From positions 391,397 through 455,396 of the forward strand of contig VSDK01027850.1 of assembly GCA_009767595.1 (NCBI GenBank): 64,000 bases of DNA, in the 5' to 3' direction. Each line of letters begins with the position of its first letter. The stretch's first letter is position 1. Below are positions 1 through 10,849 of the stretch, one piece after another. The notes beneath the pieces are model-generated. The model was not told where the DNA came from. It saw only the letters and a program-made list of their open reading frames with translations, and did no database searches. Source of the DNA: Symbiodinium kawagutii (Eukaryota > Sar > Dinophyceae > Suessiales > Symbiodiniaceae). The position numbers were made by a program, and so were the translations under genes.

Positions 1-650
1 TACAGGAATATGCAGAATTTAGGCAGGCTCTATTCAGTATATCTAGATATATTTTGATTGCTTTTTGTTTTTTTTGCTCCACGACCTTTTGGGGAATAGG
101 GTTGTTCAAGGAATTGCATAATTTAGGCTGGCTTAACTTAATATAGCTAAATCTTGTATTTTAGGGCAATCTCATTTATCATACCTATATATATAGATGT
201 GTCTTGTTAATTGTAAATGTTAGAAAGTCAGAGAAATATAAGCAAGTAGATACCCAATATTTATTATGTCCTCATTTTATGAAAAGTATTTTGTTAAAAA
301 TAGTACTTTAGTTCTTAGAGGAAAATGATTATTTCAAGAAAAATATATTTACGAAATTCATGTTTTATGTTAACTACACACATTGGAATATTATAGATCT
401 AAAATTCAGCTAGATCGTATTTATTTCATTTGGAATATGATGTTTTAGGCAAATGTTTTATCTATCATCCCTAGGGTATTATTTAAACGGTAATTATTTT
501 GATATCCACTATTACTTTATTAGAAAATATTGGGTTGTTAGAAGGAAAAATGAATTCTAAGCTGCATTGTACCTAGATTCCTGTATATACTCTGTATTGG
601 CCCATTTTATAAGAGAATAAACAGGAAATGACAAATAACTTTGATTTTGT
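1..650. other. AT-rich island, no gene seen
   Basis: This stretch is visibly much richer in A and T than anything else in the window. Two partly similar blocks (near 1-60 and 105-170) share a GGAATNTGCANAATTTAGGC core, suggesting an old degenerate repeat. TACAGGAA at the window start is inverted as TTCCTGTA near 577, so this may be most of an AT-rich insertion with inverted ends, but the left edge is cut off. No open frame of useful length is present. Confidence 0.4.
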
Positions 651-1212
651 TGAAGGCAGTAACCCCCCAGGGCCGATCGGGACACGCCCTAGGCCCGAGA
701 ACCCAAAAAACAAAACAAACAAAAAACAAAAAACACAAAGATCATAGCTAGACCTTGGTCTACTGCCATTGCCTTGTTTTTTTTGTTTTTGTTTTTTTTG
801 TTCATTTTTGGTCTTCCCTGATTCTGTAATTGTGAATCTAGTTCACTAACTTATGAATATGGGATTGCAGCTGTAGCAACACTACAGTGTCGCAAAAATG
901 CGCACTCTCGTGGCAGGCTGTTCTGTAAAAAAATGTGGGGTTCAGAGCGTTTTCGGAAGTTCATATTTGCAAAATTTGCACACGAATGCCGCGCGAAGCA
1001 CGTGTCCAAGTCAAAAGCAGGGGAAAAATGAATCCAGGTCCCACTTGTGGAAATCAACATGTAAAAAACACACGCCGCTGTGGCACGAAAGGGGGGCATT
1101 TGCAAGTCAATGTCGTAAAAAAGACCTGAAGGGGTTGGCGATGTTTTTACAAAGTCCAGATGTCCACAACGCGCACCCTGCTGTGAGAAACTTAGAGACC
1201 CACGATGTGTCG
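651..1212. other. Spacer, no gene recognised
   Basis: Contains A-rich/T-rich simple stretches (about 700-805). Open frames near 850-1290 have no conserved counterpart beside the second gene copy, so I do not call a gene here. Confidence 0.4.
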
Positions 1213-1540
1213 TCATGTTCCAATAGACGCATGACATGCAAAGATCAACAGAGTCAGATAGAGCCAGATAGGGACAAATACTGGTAGAGAGAGAGGCAGT
1301 AGATAGATAGAGAGAGCGATGGATAGACAAGTAGATAGAGATAGATCTAGATAGACTATGGACATAGATCGAGATAGAGCGATAGGTAGAGACACAAACA
1401 GAGATAGGGATACAAATAGATAGGGTTAGACAGGGATATACTGTGGACATGGATGGACATAGACTACGGACATAAATGACAGAGGTGGATAGAGATGGAT
1501 AGGGATACTTTGGCGGATAGATAAACAAACAAAGGCAATG
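1213..1540. repeat. GATA/GAGATA-type microsatellite, copy 1
   Basis: Degenerate tetranucleotide array of GATA and GAGA with GACA variants. A longer array of the same type (about 18355-18965) lies at the same place next to the second gene copy, so the array was part of the duplicated unit. Open frames rich in Ser, Leu, Ile and Tyr on the minus strand are products of this repeat and not genes. Confidence 0.85.
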
Positions 1541-1821
1541 ACCGATGGTTGGATCAAGTTGGATAACCTTCATCATGAACAGGCAAATAAATTCACCGAT
1601 AGATGCACAGAAAGGTTCACAAATACATAGACAAACAAATAGACAAAGAAACAAACAAGCAGATTCTAGACCTGTTACAGATTCAGTCAATCGCTGTCAT
1701 CATCGCAAACAACCTCCATCTCAGCTCCTATAGACTTGTTACTTTGGAAACTTCACCGCTTTGTGCAGTACTGATGGTATCCATCTTTTTTCAACGCCTT
1801 AGAATCACCACCGGTACATTC

Positions 1822-2371
1822 CTACTCATGCTTTTGTCCCCGCACCCCTTCTGTGTTGTACGACATCGCTTTGGAGATCACGGTGTCCGCCAACTTTCCA
1901 TCCCCAGGGCCCTCTGTCTGGACTGTGCCATAGGCTTCGGTGTTCATCTCATACATTCCACTGGTCCACTGGTTGATCTTGAGCCACTTGGCGCCGTCTG
2001 CGTCCTCGTGTATATGACCCAAGCTGTAGACAAAGAACTTCTTCACGTGATTCACTAAGAGCACCTTTTTGTCGTACATGATGTCAATGTATTTCTCCAT
2101 ATCGTCTGCGTCGCACAATTGCGACTCGCGCATGTCATGGACGTGCCAATTGCTGTTGACAGTGCCAAAGTAGCACTTCGGGGAGATGACTTGGCCGCCA
2201 TTCTCGCCATCAAGCCCTTGGCTGCGCTCACGGGTCAGCTGGTAGTGTTTGTTTTTGAGTTTTGTTTGACCAGTAGGAATTTCTCTCGTTTGGTGCCAAT
2301 TGAGCGCTTCTCGGTAGAATTTTTTGACCTGAGATGCGCGCAACCTGACGGAAGCAAAGAACATCGAAGTA
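1822..2371 (-). CDS. Downstream exon of duplicated gene, copy 1 (unknown protein)
   Basis: Minus-strand exon paralogous to the one at 19077-19692. It probably starts after the acceptor TTTACACAG at 2372 with one leftover base, giving an open frame of 183 codons to TAG at 1822-1824. Conserved blocks include VKKFY, GENGGQVISPKC, KYIDI, KWLKINQW and NTEAYGT-GPGDGKLADT; the two copies are clearly alignable and diverge mainly in the lysine-rich segment before GENGGQ. I do not recognise the domain. It lies downstream of the six-exon model at 10850-14184, separated by the copia element, and is probably part of that gene, but the joining exons are not resolved. The TAG may be the true stop or may be intronic, since copy 2 reads about 20 codons further. 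Confidence 0.6.
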
Positions 2372-2573
2372 CTGTGTAAATAGATAAATGGATGAATACA
2401 TATATTATCAATAGTTATATTTATATTTATATATATATATGAATGTATCACCCATTTATGTCTAGAGGGTCAAACATGGTAGCTTTGAAATACGGAAATT
2501 CACATGGCGTGGGTCCAAGATAGTCCAAACTGCCAAAGCTGAAGGCGGAACAAAAGCGGGAAACGACATGCAC

Positions 2574-2633
2574 GACTTGGATGCCATTCCCGAAGCCAAA
2601 CAAGGATTGGACCCCGTTTTTTGGATTCCTTTC
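2574..2633 (-). CDS. Candidate 20-codon exon (weak)
   Basis: A short stretch encoding SLFGFGNGIQV is matched near 20970-21010 by SLFGFRNGVQL with mostly synonymous changes. Here it fits a phase-0 exon between a GAAACAG acceptor and a GTGCAT donor. In the second copy the upstream half is out of frame with the same acceptor, so the model is doubtful. It would sit between exon 6 and the exon at 1822-2371. Confidence 0.25.
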
Positions 2634-2726
2634 CTGTTTCACAAGCCTGCTGTATACATGTTTCCTCCCGGGGGCCGCCTGTGTCTTCAACATTGGGGGT
2701 TGGGGGGAAGGCACAAAATACGAGAG

Positions 2727-2825
2727 TGAAGATCCAATGGACTCCAGTGGCAGCAGCAAAGCACGAACAGCTGCTTGTTTTCTCTGAAGGAATCGAAGCC
2801 CCATGTCTTCGGTAGGGAAGGTTGA
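2727..2825 (-). repeat. 3' LTR of the copia element (99 bp)
   Basis: Near-identical to 9662-9760, with substitutions only at two sites. On the minus strand it starts TCAACCTTCC and ends GGATCTTCA; after the end the two copies diverge at once, one into flank and the other into the primer-binding site. It is unusually short for a complete copia element. Confidence 0.8.
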
Positions 2826-2884
2826 CTGATGTGTCGGCTTTTGTCCTTCGTGAATCCATCTATTGTCCTTTTCTTGAAAGATCT

Positions 2885-3577
2885 TTAATTTAAAATGCCC
2901 CGACGAACAACAAATGTCAGAAATTTGCAGTCAGAACCAACCTTGGTGAAAGGGTCGGCAATCATTTGCTTGGTATTCACCCAGCGAAGTTGAGCGTTTT
3001 GTCCATGTAGATCACGTCGCACGATGAGCATTTCAATTGCTAAGCGTTTGTCACAGATTGTTGATTGTTCTCCATGTACATGGTCAAATACCGGTTTGCA
3101 ATCCACCAGAACCAAAAGTTTCATCTTGCCGCGAAAACTTGAATCAATATCCAAGGAATAGTTCTCATTCAAAGCTTCAGCAAAAAGTGATCGCATCCAA
3201 TTCCCTTCAGCAATAGCCCGCGACACAGCCATAAGTTCAGCTCCCAGAATTGACGGTGTCTTTCGTTGAACTTTGTAGGATTTCCATCTCAAAGGTGATA
3301 TATGAGACCAGGTACCCTTTTCGATGTCATGGTGAGCCAGCATGGTAAAATAACCAGCTTGGTTGCCCAAATCATCCGTATTCGCCCAGCTAGAATAAGA
3401 AGAAACAACCAGTTCAGCATCTTCAAAAGGAATACTCTTGATCAAAATCCTGGTGTGACTGAAGTCCTTGATCATGGCAATAAGCTTGTTGGATTGAATC
3501 AGATCATCAACAGTGGCCTTACTGACCCTCTGTTGCAGTAACGCAATTGCCGCAATGTCAGGCCGTGAACTTCCCAC
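2885..3577 (-). pseudogene. Copia RNase H domain
   Basis: Minus-strand frame of about 230 codons ending in TAA at the 3' end of the internal region. It carries the copia-type RNase H layout: SSYSSWANTDD near residue 80, ILGAELMAVSRA with the acidic Glu, LLVLVDCKPVFDHV with the Asp, and RWVNTKQMIADPFTK near the C-terminus. The frame differs from that of the RT segment just upstream, so a frameshift around 3560-3640 separates them. Non-functional as part of a polyprotein. Confidence 0.85.
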
Positions 3578-4316
3578 TCACCATTTGGCAGCACCCAGGA
3601 TGGCTCTGTATTGCTGTAACTCTTTGGGAGTCAGCGGTGATTCTTTGCGTCGTCGGCCCTTCTTGCTGATGTAGGCCGTCTTCACATTGTTCGGCTTGTT
3701 GATCAATGGAAATAGAAAAATCTTGATTTTGAATCAAATTTCTACCCAAAAACTCCGCACTACCATGTTTCCAATGTTTAAAAGGGAATCTTTGTTTCAG
3801 TCTAGACAGAACGTGTTTCTCAAAAGCCTTGGTACCCCCTAACAACAAATCATCCACATGACAAGCAACAACACCTTGAAGCATGTTTTCATAATACCAA
3901 TAAAAGACACAAGGATCAAGAACCGATTGTTTCATTCCTAACTCAACCAAACAACCAGATAAACATTTCCACCATCTCAAGGGAGCATCCATCAAACCAA
4001 AAACACATTTCGTCAATACAAAAATAGTGTCTTGGGAAACTACAGGAAACGAATCCTTCGGCAACAGAGTGTAAATAGGTCCTGAGCTTCGTTGATATGA
4101 TTCTCCGTGCAGAAATGCCCCTTCTATGTCAGCTACATTCATCCACCATCGTTTGGAAACTAAGATTTGCAAGACACAAGCCAACCCATCAGCAATCAAA
4201 GTAGGACATTGTCGTTCGAGAACCTCCACATCAGGATCGTGAAATCCCTTGACAACCCATCTACACTTGATCTCATACTGACTTGGGTCATCTGGCTTCG
4301 GGCGTTTCGTCTTCAC
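3558..4316 (-). pseudogene. Copia reverse transcriptase (RVT_2-type)
   Basis: Minus-strand frame with the RVT_2 signature: KCRWVVKGFHDPD near the start, NVADIEGAFLHGE (first catalytic Asp), CVFGLMDAPLRWW, DPCVFYW, and CHVDDLLLGG, where the usual YVDD is HVDD. Further on PFKHWKHGSAEFLGRNL matches the thumb region. The N-terminal linker (4313-5047) and the RNase H (2885-3577) lie in other frames, so the copy has frameshifts on both sides. The Tyr-to-His change next to the Asp pair is a further sign of decay or divergence. Confidence 0.9.
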
Positions 4317-5047
4317 AAAACGTGACTCCGAACCTCATTTCTAATTTTTCTTGCTTCTTCTCCCTTGATGATTCTGATTGCCTTCGTCGTCAACAGTTTT
4401 TCCAGCGCTTTTGTCTTTCCCACATCTACTTGCTTCCAGTCATCCACTGTCAGGTCTTTGTCTTTGAGCTCCGTGTGTCTAGCAAGATTTGAAATGAAGA
4501 TTTCAAAATGTTCATCACATTTGCAATCACTCATTTTCTCATCAAAGAATTGCGCAACCTGTACTTCTTGTTCTTCACCGTCTGCGACATAGTCCGGAGG
4601 TCTTGGTCCAGTAAAGGGATTTCTTGATATTCGTACATTTCCCAAATCCAAAAGTTCAGTAGATCTTCGCAATGCGTTTTCCAAATCAGCATTTTCATGA
4701 TACGAATGATGACTTCTGATTGGACCGTAATGACTCTCACCTATCGCAAGCTCACCGCTTCCTTCATTGTGCATCCGTTCATCCGGATTCACTGTCTGAC
4801 CAGTTCGCTCAGACATTCCGTGAGAGGACAACTCATCATCAATGGATTCCTGTTGATTTGCTTGAGTCGATTCTTCATTCAGCTCACCATTCAACTCTTC
4901 ATCAGCTATCTGCTCAGCTCCTTCGGAGAGAGGTGGCAGAACCTCTTCATCTTCAAGAGACTCGTCATGTCTAGCTATGCTCCTCATCCTCAGCAGGAGG
5001 TCTTTGTTTGGTAAGATCCACAAATGTCTGCGCACCACGTTTGGCAT
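4313..5047 (-). pseudogene. Copia linker between integrase and RT
   Basis: Acidic, low-complexity frame (rich in Glu, Asp, Ser, Asn) with NPFTGPRPPDYVADGEE in the middle and VDDWKQVDVGKTKALEKLL near the end, the usual type of sequence between integrase and RT in copia elements. It is out of frame with both the integrase C-terminal part (4971-5438) and the RT frame (3558-4316), with overlaps at each border that mark the frameshifts. Confidence 0.7.
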
Positions 5048-6125
5048 AGCGACTTCCGGGTGAAGTCAGCTCAATGGGCACAAATCGAATGGCAGCCTCT
5101 TGATCAGGCGTAAGCGCACGCACTTGTTCAGGTGCACATCTGTACACTTTGTGGCCATGACAGATCCACAGTTTTGAGCTGTCATACACGCCAATGATGC
5201 GACCAGGACCCTTCCAGGTTCCTTTCTTGACATCATCTCTCTGTCTTCTCCTATAGTACACATACTGTCCAATGAAGAATTCTTCCTTGTTTCGAGCTCG
5301 ATGGTCAAGAGCTCCTCGAACTTTCTCACTCTCATCCAGTTGAACCATAGCTTGCCTTGCCGCAGTTCGCACTCGTTGTCGCTCAATGAAGGCATCAGCA
5401 GCATGAGAAGATCCACGTCTATCATGTATGTGATACATAGGTTAACTTTCAGTTACCAAGCCAGGAAGACGTAGATCATTTCCAAAGACATGTTGATAGG
5501 GCGAGAATCCATGCCTCTTCATCATGGTATTTCGGGCGACGTTCACTTGATCAATCAGTTCATTCACTTCAGCTTTGCATCTTGGTTGCAGTCCTTCGAA
5601 CGCTTTCTGAAAAGCTTCTTTCCACAGACCGCCATATCTCTCTGCGGCTCCATTTTGCCAGGGAGCATAGGCTGCAGTCTTCTCAGCGTATGTCCCATCA
5701 TTGTCGAAGCCCTCTTGCACTTCAGCATCGAATTCAGTGCCCCCATCAGTCAAGACTTTGATTGGAGCTCCGGCCCATCGCTTCCAATGTTTCCTATACT
5801 GTTTCCTGATTTCACACGCTCGAGCCCCTTTCCACAGTGGCACACACAACTGCAATCCAGCTCCTTCATCAAGAATATTCAACATCTTCAAAACTTTTTG
5901 TTGATAAATAGGTAAATCAAAAACATCAATGTTCAACTGTTGATTGAAGCTTTCAGCTCTTTTGTGTTTCGAGATTCCATGACTCTTCTGAATCCTTTTC
6001 GCACTACATATGCTACATTCCAAATTCTTCGCAACTTCAGGAGTCTTCTCACTCGCGTTGGCAGATTTGAGCATGTGAATGAATCTCTCTTTGCTAGGAT
6101 GATCGAGATTCACATGGCACTTCAT
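4971..6125 (-). pseudogene. Copia integrase, interrupted by one stop
   Basis: Integrase catalytic core and C-terminal part in one frame, interrupted by TAA at 5439-5441. N-terminal zinc-binding remnants are DHPSKERFIHML and CSIC. The DDE triad is visible: NIDVFDL, VLTDGGTEFD and PWQNGAAERYGGLWKE. After the stop the frame continues with RARNKEEFFIGQYVYYRR and GTWKGPGRIIGV, an SH3-like C-terminal module. The integrase would insert the element cDNA; here the stop and the flanking frameshifts make it inactive. Confidence 0.88.
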
Positions 6126-6152
6126 GACTTCCCCTTCAAGGTCAACATGCGG

Positions 6153-6966
6153 CTACTCAAATTTCAAGGTTTCCGCGGCAAAAATCTCCTGTTCCTTACC
6201 TCTAACCTCTTTCTTGACTAGTTCAACCAAGGCCTGAACCAACTCCCGAGGATAGACTTGAGCACATCTAGATCTATTGATCCACTTACCACTCACCTTG
6301 ACCTGACCTTCAGTTGCCTGATGTTCATGTCCACCATTACATCGCTTCGCAAGATGTTCAATATGACAAGAATTCGTCATGAGCTTCGTGGGTTTCCTAT
6401 ATCTCTTCTTGCTCATGGGATCCTTCAAACCAAAACAACATTGATCCAACACCACTTGATGAACCCCCGGTTTCCCCAGAACATCCCGAACACACCCTTG
6501 GTTCCAGCTGTCAGCAATAAGAGGATGCCCAAACACAAAAACACCACCAAGTTGCATCTGTAATTCACAAAACTAATTCCATAGCAAAAGCCAACAAAAC
6601 TTGTCCTTCAACCAACTGTCGATCAAGTTTCTCGGGGTCCCCCTTACCAATCGACAACCTCTGCAAGCTGGAGAAAGGTCCACAAGGGGGGGTGATCATG
6701 AGAACCCTGGGTCTGTGTTTTCGGATCATGTCGCGACATGTGTTTCTGTCATGTTCCTTCAGAAAATCCCAACCATTCTGAACATCCATGGAATGACCAC
6801 ATCGTAACCCATGTCTTTCGGCAACAGGAAGGACACGTGGCATGGAAAATATTTCACTCACATGATCATGATCTTCATGTTTCTTCATACCAACCATCAT
6901 GACATCACTAAAATCACAATGTTCCTTGTCATCACAACAACCATGACCAACCAGATTAATTATCAT
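6153..6966 (-). pseudogene. Methyltransferase-like block inside the copia element
   Basis: Two overlapping minus-strand frames between protease and integrase. The first (6565-6966) has VLMITPPCGPFSSLQRL after a stretch ending RKHRPRV, recalling the catalytic Pro-Cys motif IV of cytosine-C5 methyltransferases. The second (6153-6557) has GHPLIADSWN, DQCCFGLKDPMSKKRYRKPTK and a Cys/His-containing IEHLAKRCNGGHEHQ. This is the same general arrangement as methyltransferase-derived blocks: motif IV, a target-like segment, then KPT. A stop and a frameshift near 6558-6566 separate the halves. I infer a captured, degenerate DNA-methyltransferase-like domain; catalytic activity is not implied. Confidence 0.6.
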
Positions 6967-8003
6967 GAATGTTTTGCATCAACTGTTTTCTCAGCTTCCG
7001 TTTCAGCACGCTCTCCATTGGTCGCTCTTCATTTTCCTCGATCACGGTTCCTGCCCCCGTGTTCATACTGCCGGTGATCGGCGTCTTTCCACCGTTCACA
7101 GGTATGTGAGGTTTGTCGGCCATTTGGCAAGATATTGTACACCGGTCATGTGAACGAGATTCTGCTGCATGTTCTCCATCTTGACCGACTTGTGAGCCAT
7201 AGCCTGGCACGTCACATGCGCCCACTTCTCCACCATCTGCTCGTTGTAGACAGCCTCCGTCTCTTCTTCCATCATGATCCATGACATCTCCTCCTCTGTC
7301 AGCCAGTCCATGTTCATCTCCTCCTCGTCGCGGCCATGCACTTTCATGTTCTTTGGCACATTGCGAGGCTGTGCTTGAAACTTGGGCATGGCTGGATTCA
7401 GCACTGGCACTGGCATCCGAGTTGAGGAAGAGCTCTGGGCACTGGGCACGGTCCAAACGCTTCTTCTTCGCCTGATCCCTGTGGAAGATGTAGACTCTGA
7501 AGCGTTGCATGGCGACCGCACTCTTCTGATTCACATGGTCGCGAACCCAATTGGTGTATCCCTTGTCGTTGAGATACATCCACTCCATCGTCTTGGGATC
7601 TTTCATCTTCTTGTACTTGCCCTCCTGAAGGACCATTGATCCCGGTACTGGATTGATGCGACCGTCCCCTTCGTGGTCTGGATAATCGTCGAGGTCTTTG
7701 TTGGCCAGTCCTGCCATCGATGTGAACTTGGCCACCATCCCTTGAATCATCTTCTGCTCGCGCTGCATGCTCTTGCTGCAAGACATCCGGACACGAGGAA
7801 ACGGAGTCACGAACGTAGATGGTGGCACTGTGGCTGCGTCTCTCTTGGGCTTCAAGATCGGCAATATGATACTCACGTGGTTTGTTCTGACTGCCAACTT
7901 CATTGACTTGACATTCATCAGAGAATCTAAACATAGGAACAGCATAATGACCTTTACTGGTTTCAGCCAATCTACACACCTCACCAAAATGGTCAAACCT
8001 CAT
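6967..8003 (-). pseudogene. Copia spacer between protease and integrase, frameshifted
   Basis: Best read in three successive frames: GHYAVPMFRF near the start (7900-8003), then KFTSMAGLANKDLDDYP, NPVPGSMVLQEGKYKK and WVRDHVNQKSAVAMQRFRVYI (7450-7800), then KNMKVHGRDEEEMNMDWLTE and EKWAHVTC (7100-7400). Each change of frame is a lesion in the element. The role of this hydrophilic stretch is unknown. Confidence 0.6.
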
Positions 8004-8420
8004 GGTATCATTACATCAAGAACAGCACCAACACTTCGCAAGAATTCCTTGGACAACAGCAACGGAGCCCAACGCCCCGTGTCTAGAAGGACAAAAGCAT
8101 GAATGAGGAGTCTGCTACCACCTACCTGTGCAGGGATCGCAACAGCTTCTTAGGTAAGGATTCCAGCATTCCCAAAGCGAAAAATGCATTCATCATCCCT
8201 ACGAATCACACGGTACCCTGTCTTCAAAAGATGCTGTTCCAAGTGCATGAGCGTGTATTCCCCAATGAGCGTTCGTCGGCGCGCGGTGAGTGGCACTGCG
8301 CAAAGTCCCTGCGCGGCACCTATGCACATGGGGTCACTACCGCTGCTCTCACTACTCATCGCTTCAAAAACTTCTGTCGCTCTCAACAGGATACTCTGAT
8401 CAGCAAAACACTTCTCAGAC
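8004..8420 (-). pseudogene. Copia retropepsin-like protease, damaged
   Basis: Protease remnant downstream of the zinc knuckle. TLIGEYTLMHLEQHLLKTGY followed by ECIFRFGN fits the first half of a copia protease. The residues before TLIGE read AVPLTARRR where family members usually have a D-T/S-G active site, so the catalytic Asp seems lost. After a stop the second half continues in another frame as PLLLSKEFLRSVGAVLD, preceded by LLDTGRWA; this DTG could be chance or a shifted active site. Inactive in either case because of the frame breaks. Confidence 0.55.
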
Positions 8421-8639
8421 GCGGGGCTTCCCTCAGTCACTGGTCGTCCATGGTCTTGACTGACTCCAGGCATCACATTGGCATCACTGCGCTGGCGGTT
8501 TCCTGTGCTGTGGGTGTCTGCGAAGCCACTGTTCCTCACGTCATTCTTGGCACCCTCCTGCCAGGTCACCTTTTTCTCAACTTCAGTCTGGAAGAGTTCC
8601 CACACCTGCTTGTGTGGATTGTGGACAACTTCCGCTGAG

Positions 8640-8776
8640 AGAACCTCTGGCTTCTTGCCCTTGTCAAAGGTCTTCTGCTTTCCATCTGATCCACTCGCTG
8701 ACGATCGAAGAGGACATTCCCTTTGCCAATGCCCTAGCTGCTTGCAGCGATGGCATCTTGTCTTCTGCTTGATCAT
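8640..8776 (-). pseudogene. Copia nucleocapsid zinc knuckle
   Basis: CHRCKQLGHWQREC matches C-X2-C-X4-H-X4-C exactly, the RNA-binding knuckle at the gag-pol border. It sits in a basic context (MIKQKTR). The frame is offset from the gag frame upstream; the intervening residues (GTVQGKLE) are found only by shifting frame. Confidence 0.85.
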
Positions 8777-8822
8777 CTCTAACTTGCCTTGGACAGTTCC
8801 TCGTAGTCGCCATCTCTCTGGA

Positions 8823-9623
8823 TCAGACTTGAAACTGCTGAAGCCTCGACTCGACTCTTCTTCTGCTCAAGGATCCTTCGACGAACTTGAGCATATGCTT
8901 CATAGGCTTCAACTGCATCTTCATCATCTCCAGACTCACGAGCCTGAACAGCTGAACATCCTCTGCCACCATCTCCATAACTTCTTGGATTTCAGCAGAG
9001 GCGTCATCATCTTCATGTCGGTCACCTTTGTCTTCCATGATGAAGATCTCCTTCGCATTCTTTGAAGCACACTTACCCTCCGGGAACACAGACTTGATAG
9101 CGGATTCCACCTCTGTAAGCTCAAGTCTTCCTGCAGTAGTGGTCATAATCATTGACTCCTGCTGATGATCCAGCCTGAGCTTCTTGATCAGCATGAATCC
9201 ACTGACCATCGGAGGAAGCTCGATTTCTTGCTCCTTCAATTTCCGCAGTGCAGTCGTGTACCGTGTCAAAACTTGGGTAAAGGGTTCACCTAGCTTGATC
9301 ACCACCTCATAGAAATAGGACTTCAATGCTGCTTGAAGCAAATCCCTAGAGCTAGGAAGGCACTTCTCGTCAAGAGTCTCAAAGATCTTGGTGTCGCCTC
9401 CAGCCTTGCAGATCACATCTAGGTCTAGGGTTTCCAGGAGAGCCTCAGCTTCTCCTCGAACGTGCTCCATCAGCTTTGGACCATATTTTGCTGAACCTAT
9501 TGCGATGGGGAGCGCAGCTATCATCAACTTCGCACGTCGTTTCCACGCCTTGTAAAGGGCGGGGTCCTTGCCTGAAAAGCTTTCAAGACGGGTCTTCCCC
9601 TCAGCATCAGCCGCCCCTTCCAT
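8823..9623 (-). pseudogene. Copia gag
   Basis: Minus-strand frame of 266 codons starting at ATG 9623, shortly after the 5' LTR and primer-binding site. FSGKDPALYKAWKRRAKLMI near residue 17, then helical segments and RKLKEQEIELPPMVSGFMLIKKLRL are typical of copia gag (UBN2-like). A frameshift near 8945 moves the natural continuation (AYAQVRRRILEQKKSRVE) out of this frame, and a second shift precedes the zinc knuckle. The start choice is the first in-frame ATG after the PBS. Confidence 0.8.
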
Positions 9624-9647
9624 TGCACCAACGGATGCCCCCGCAGG

Positions 9648-9660
9648 GGCTCCGCTACCA
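9648..9660 (-). promoter_or_regulatory. Primer-binding site of the copia element
   Basis: Minus-strand TGGTAGCGGAGCC begins one base after the 5' LTR. It closely resembles the TGGTATCAGAGC sequence used by many copia elements to bind initiator tRNA-Met, with two mismatches. Position and similarity together support the LTR boundary. Confidence 0.65.
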
Positions 9661-9661
9661 C

Positions 9662-9760
9662 TGAAGATCCAATGGACTCCAGTGGCAGCAGCAAAGCACG
9701 AACAGCTGCTTGTTTTCTCTGAAGGAATCTAAGCCCCACGTCTTCGGTAGGGAAGGTTGA
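9662..9760 (-). repeat. 5' LTR of the copia element (99 bp)
   Basis: Direct repeat of 2727-2825 with two differences in 99 positions. Upstream flank (from 9761) belongs to the duplicated gene unit. Confidence 0.8.
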
Positions 9761-10849
9761 TCATCCGCACGGCACCACAAGCATGTTCCTCATGGATATA
9801 CACATCAGCATACAAGAGACATGGAATGTGCATGTTTCACAAGAGCGCAAATCAACAACCCCTCCACCTGTCTTGACGTCACAATAAGACAACGGTGAAG
9901 GTGGAATCTTGCTAAAGCCATCAAATCCCCTACCTTCTGCAGACATTGAACGTGCAAGTAACATTGGGAGCAGCCTTGCTGGTTGGCGATGCTGCGGTGA
10001 TGTCAGTGATTTGGCTTCCGGTCATTTGTTTCAGTAAGAACATGCCACTCTGCAACATGGCTCTTGCAACATTTTGGAGCTAAGGCAGCTAAGGCCTCTC
10101 ATTTCGTATGTGCGACATCCTTTCGGAGCAAACACCTTTCAATTCACTTGGCTGCATTTTGCTGCCAACACCCTTTATGTGCGATGGTCAGCGCATCCCC
10201 TACCTGGGACAAAGCAAACGCAATCGCTGGACCGCAAAAGAAACCTGAAGGACTGATGCCATGGAAGTGGAAATGAGTTTAGCCATGCCCCTCCAGGAAA
10301 TTGAGCGAACAAGTAGCATCGAGCAATACAAATGAAAGTTGCGAAAGCTGCACAATCACCATAACGTGGGAAGCTCATAGAGCCTCACCCCCCGGTGCGG
10401 ACATGCAAAAGTAACCACACTGTGATAAATTTTGGACACCCTTTTCATACAGTATTTCAAAGTAGCCACTATTTCAAAGTCATACAACCACCACCCTTTC
10501 TGGCCAGCCATGGGGTTCCGCAGGGTGTGTTGTTGACATAGAATCTGGAGGGGTTGGGCGCAACGCCTTCTCCCCCCCCCGGCAAATGCACAGCAGTCTT
10601 GTAATTTCTTCAGCAAGCGCTGTCTGTGAAGTGGACAGGAAACGAGAAAACAGCGTGACAAAACGATCCCCAAAGACACATGGGCCCGGTGAAGTCGGGT
10701 ATCACAGCAATGGTAAATGGTCCATTGTGAATCGTATCGTTGCTTTCGTTGGCAAGACCTATTACACAACGTGCTTCCCCGCGTATGAATTCGCCACCAA
10801 CAGCTTGACAATCACTTCAAAAACAATTTGAAATTCAAACGTCAGCGAC
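9761..10849. other. Diverged intron/flank of the duplicated unit, no gene called
   Basis: Segments near 9830-9970 and 10700-10840 align loosely with 21130-21260 and 21480-21610 of the second copy. Open frames here are not conserved between copies, so this is read as intron between exon 6 and the downstream exon. Confidence 0.5.

Larger units (their letters stand above)
2727..9760 (-). mobile_element. Ty1/copia LTR retrotransposon, decayed, with 99-bp LTRs
   Basis: About 7 kb on the minus strand bounded by two 99-bp direct repeats that differ at two positions. The order gag, zinc knuckle, protease, a long spacer with a methyltransferase-like block, integrase, reverse transcriptase, RNase H is that of Ty1/copia (integrase before RT). 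The reading frame is broken by at least six frameshifts and one in-frame TAA, so the copy cannot make a full polyprotein. It interrupts the first gene copy: flanking sequence at 2560-2726 and 9800-9970 corresponds to the continuous stretch 20960-21260 of the second copy. I see no clear target-site duplication. Confidence 0.9.
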
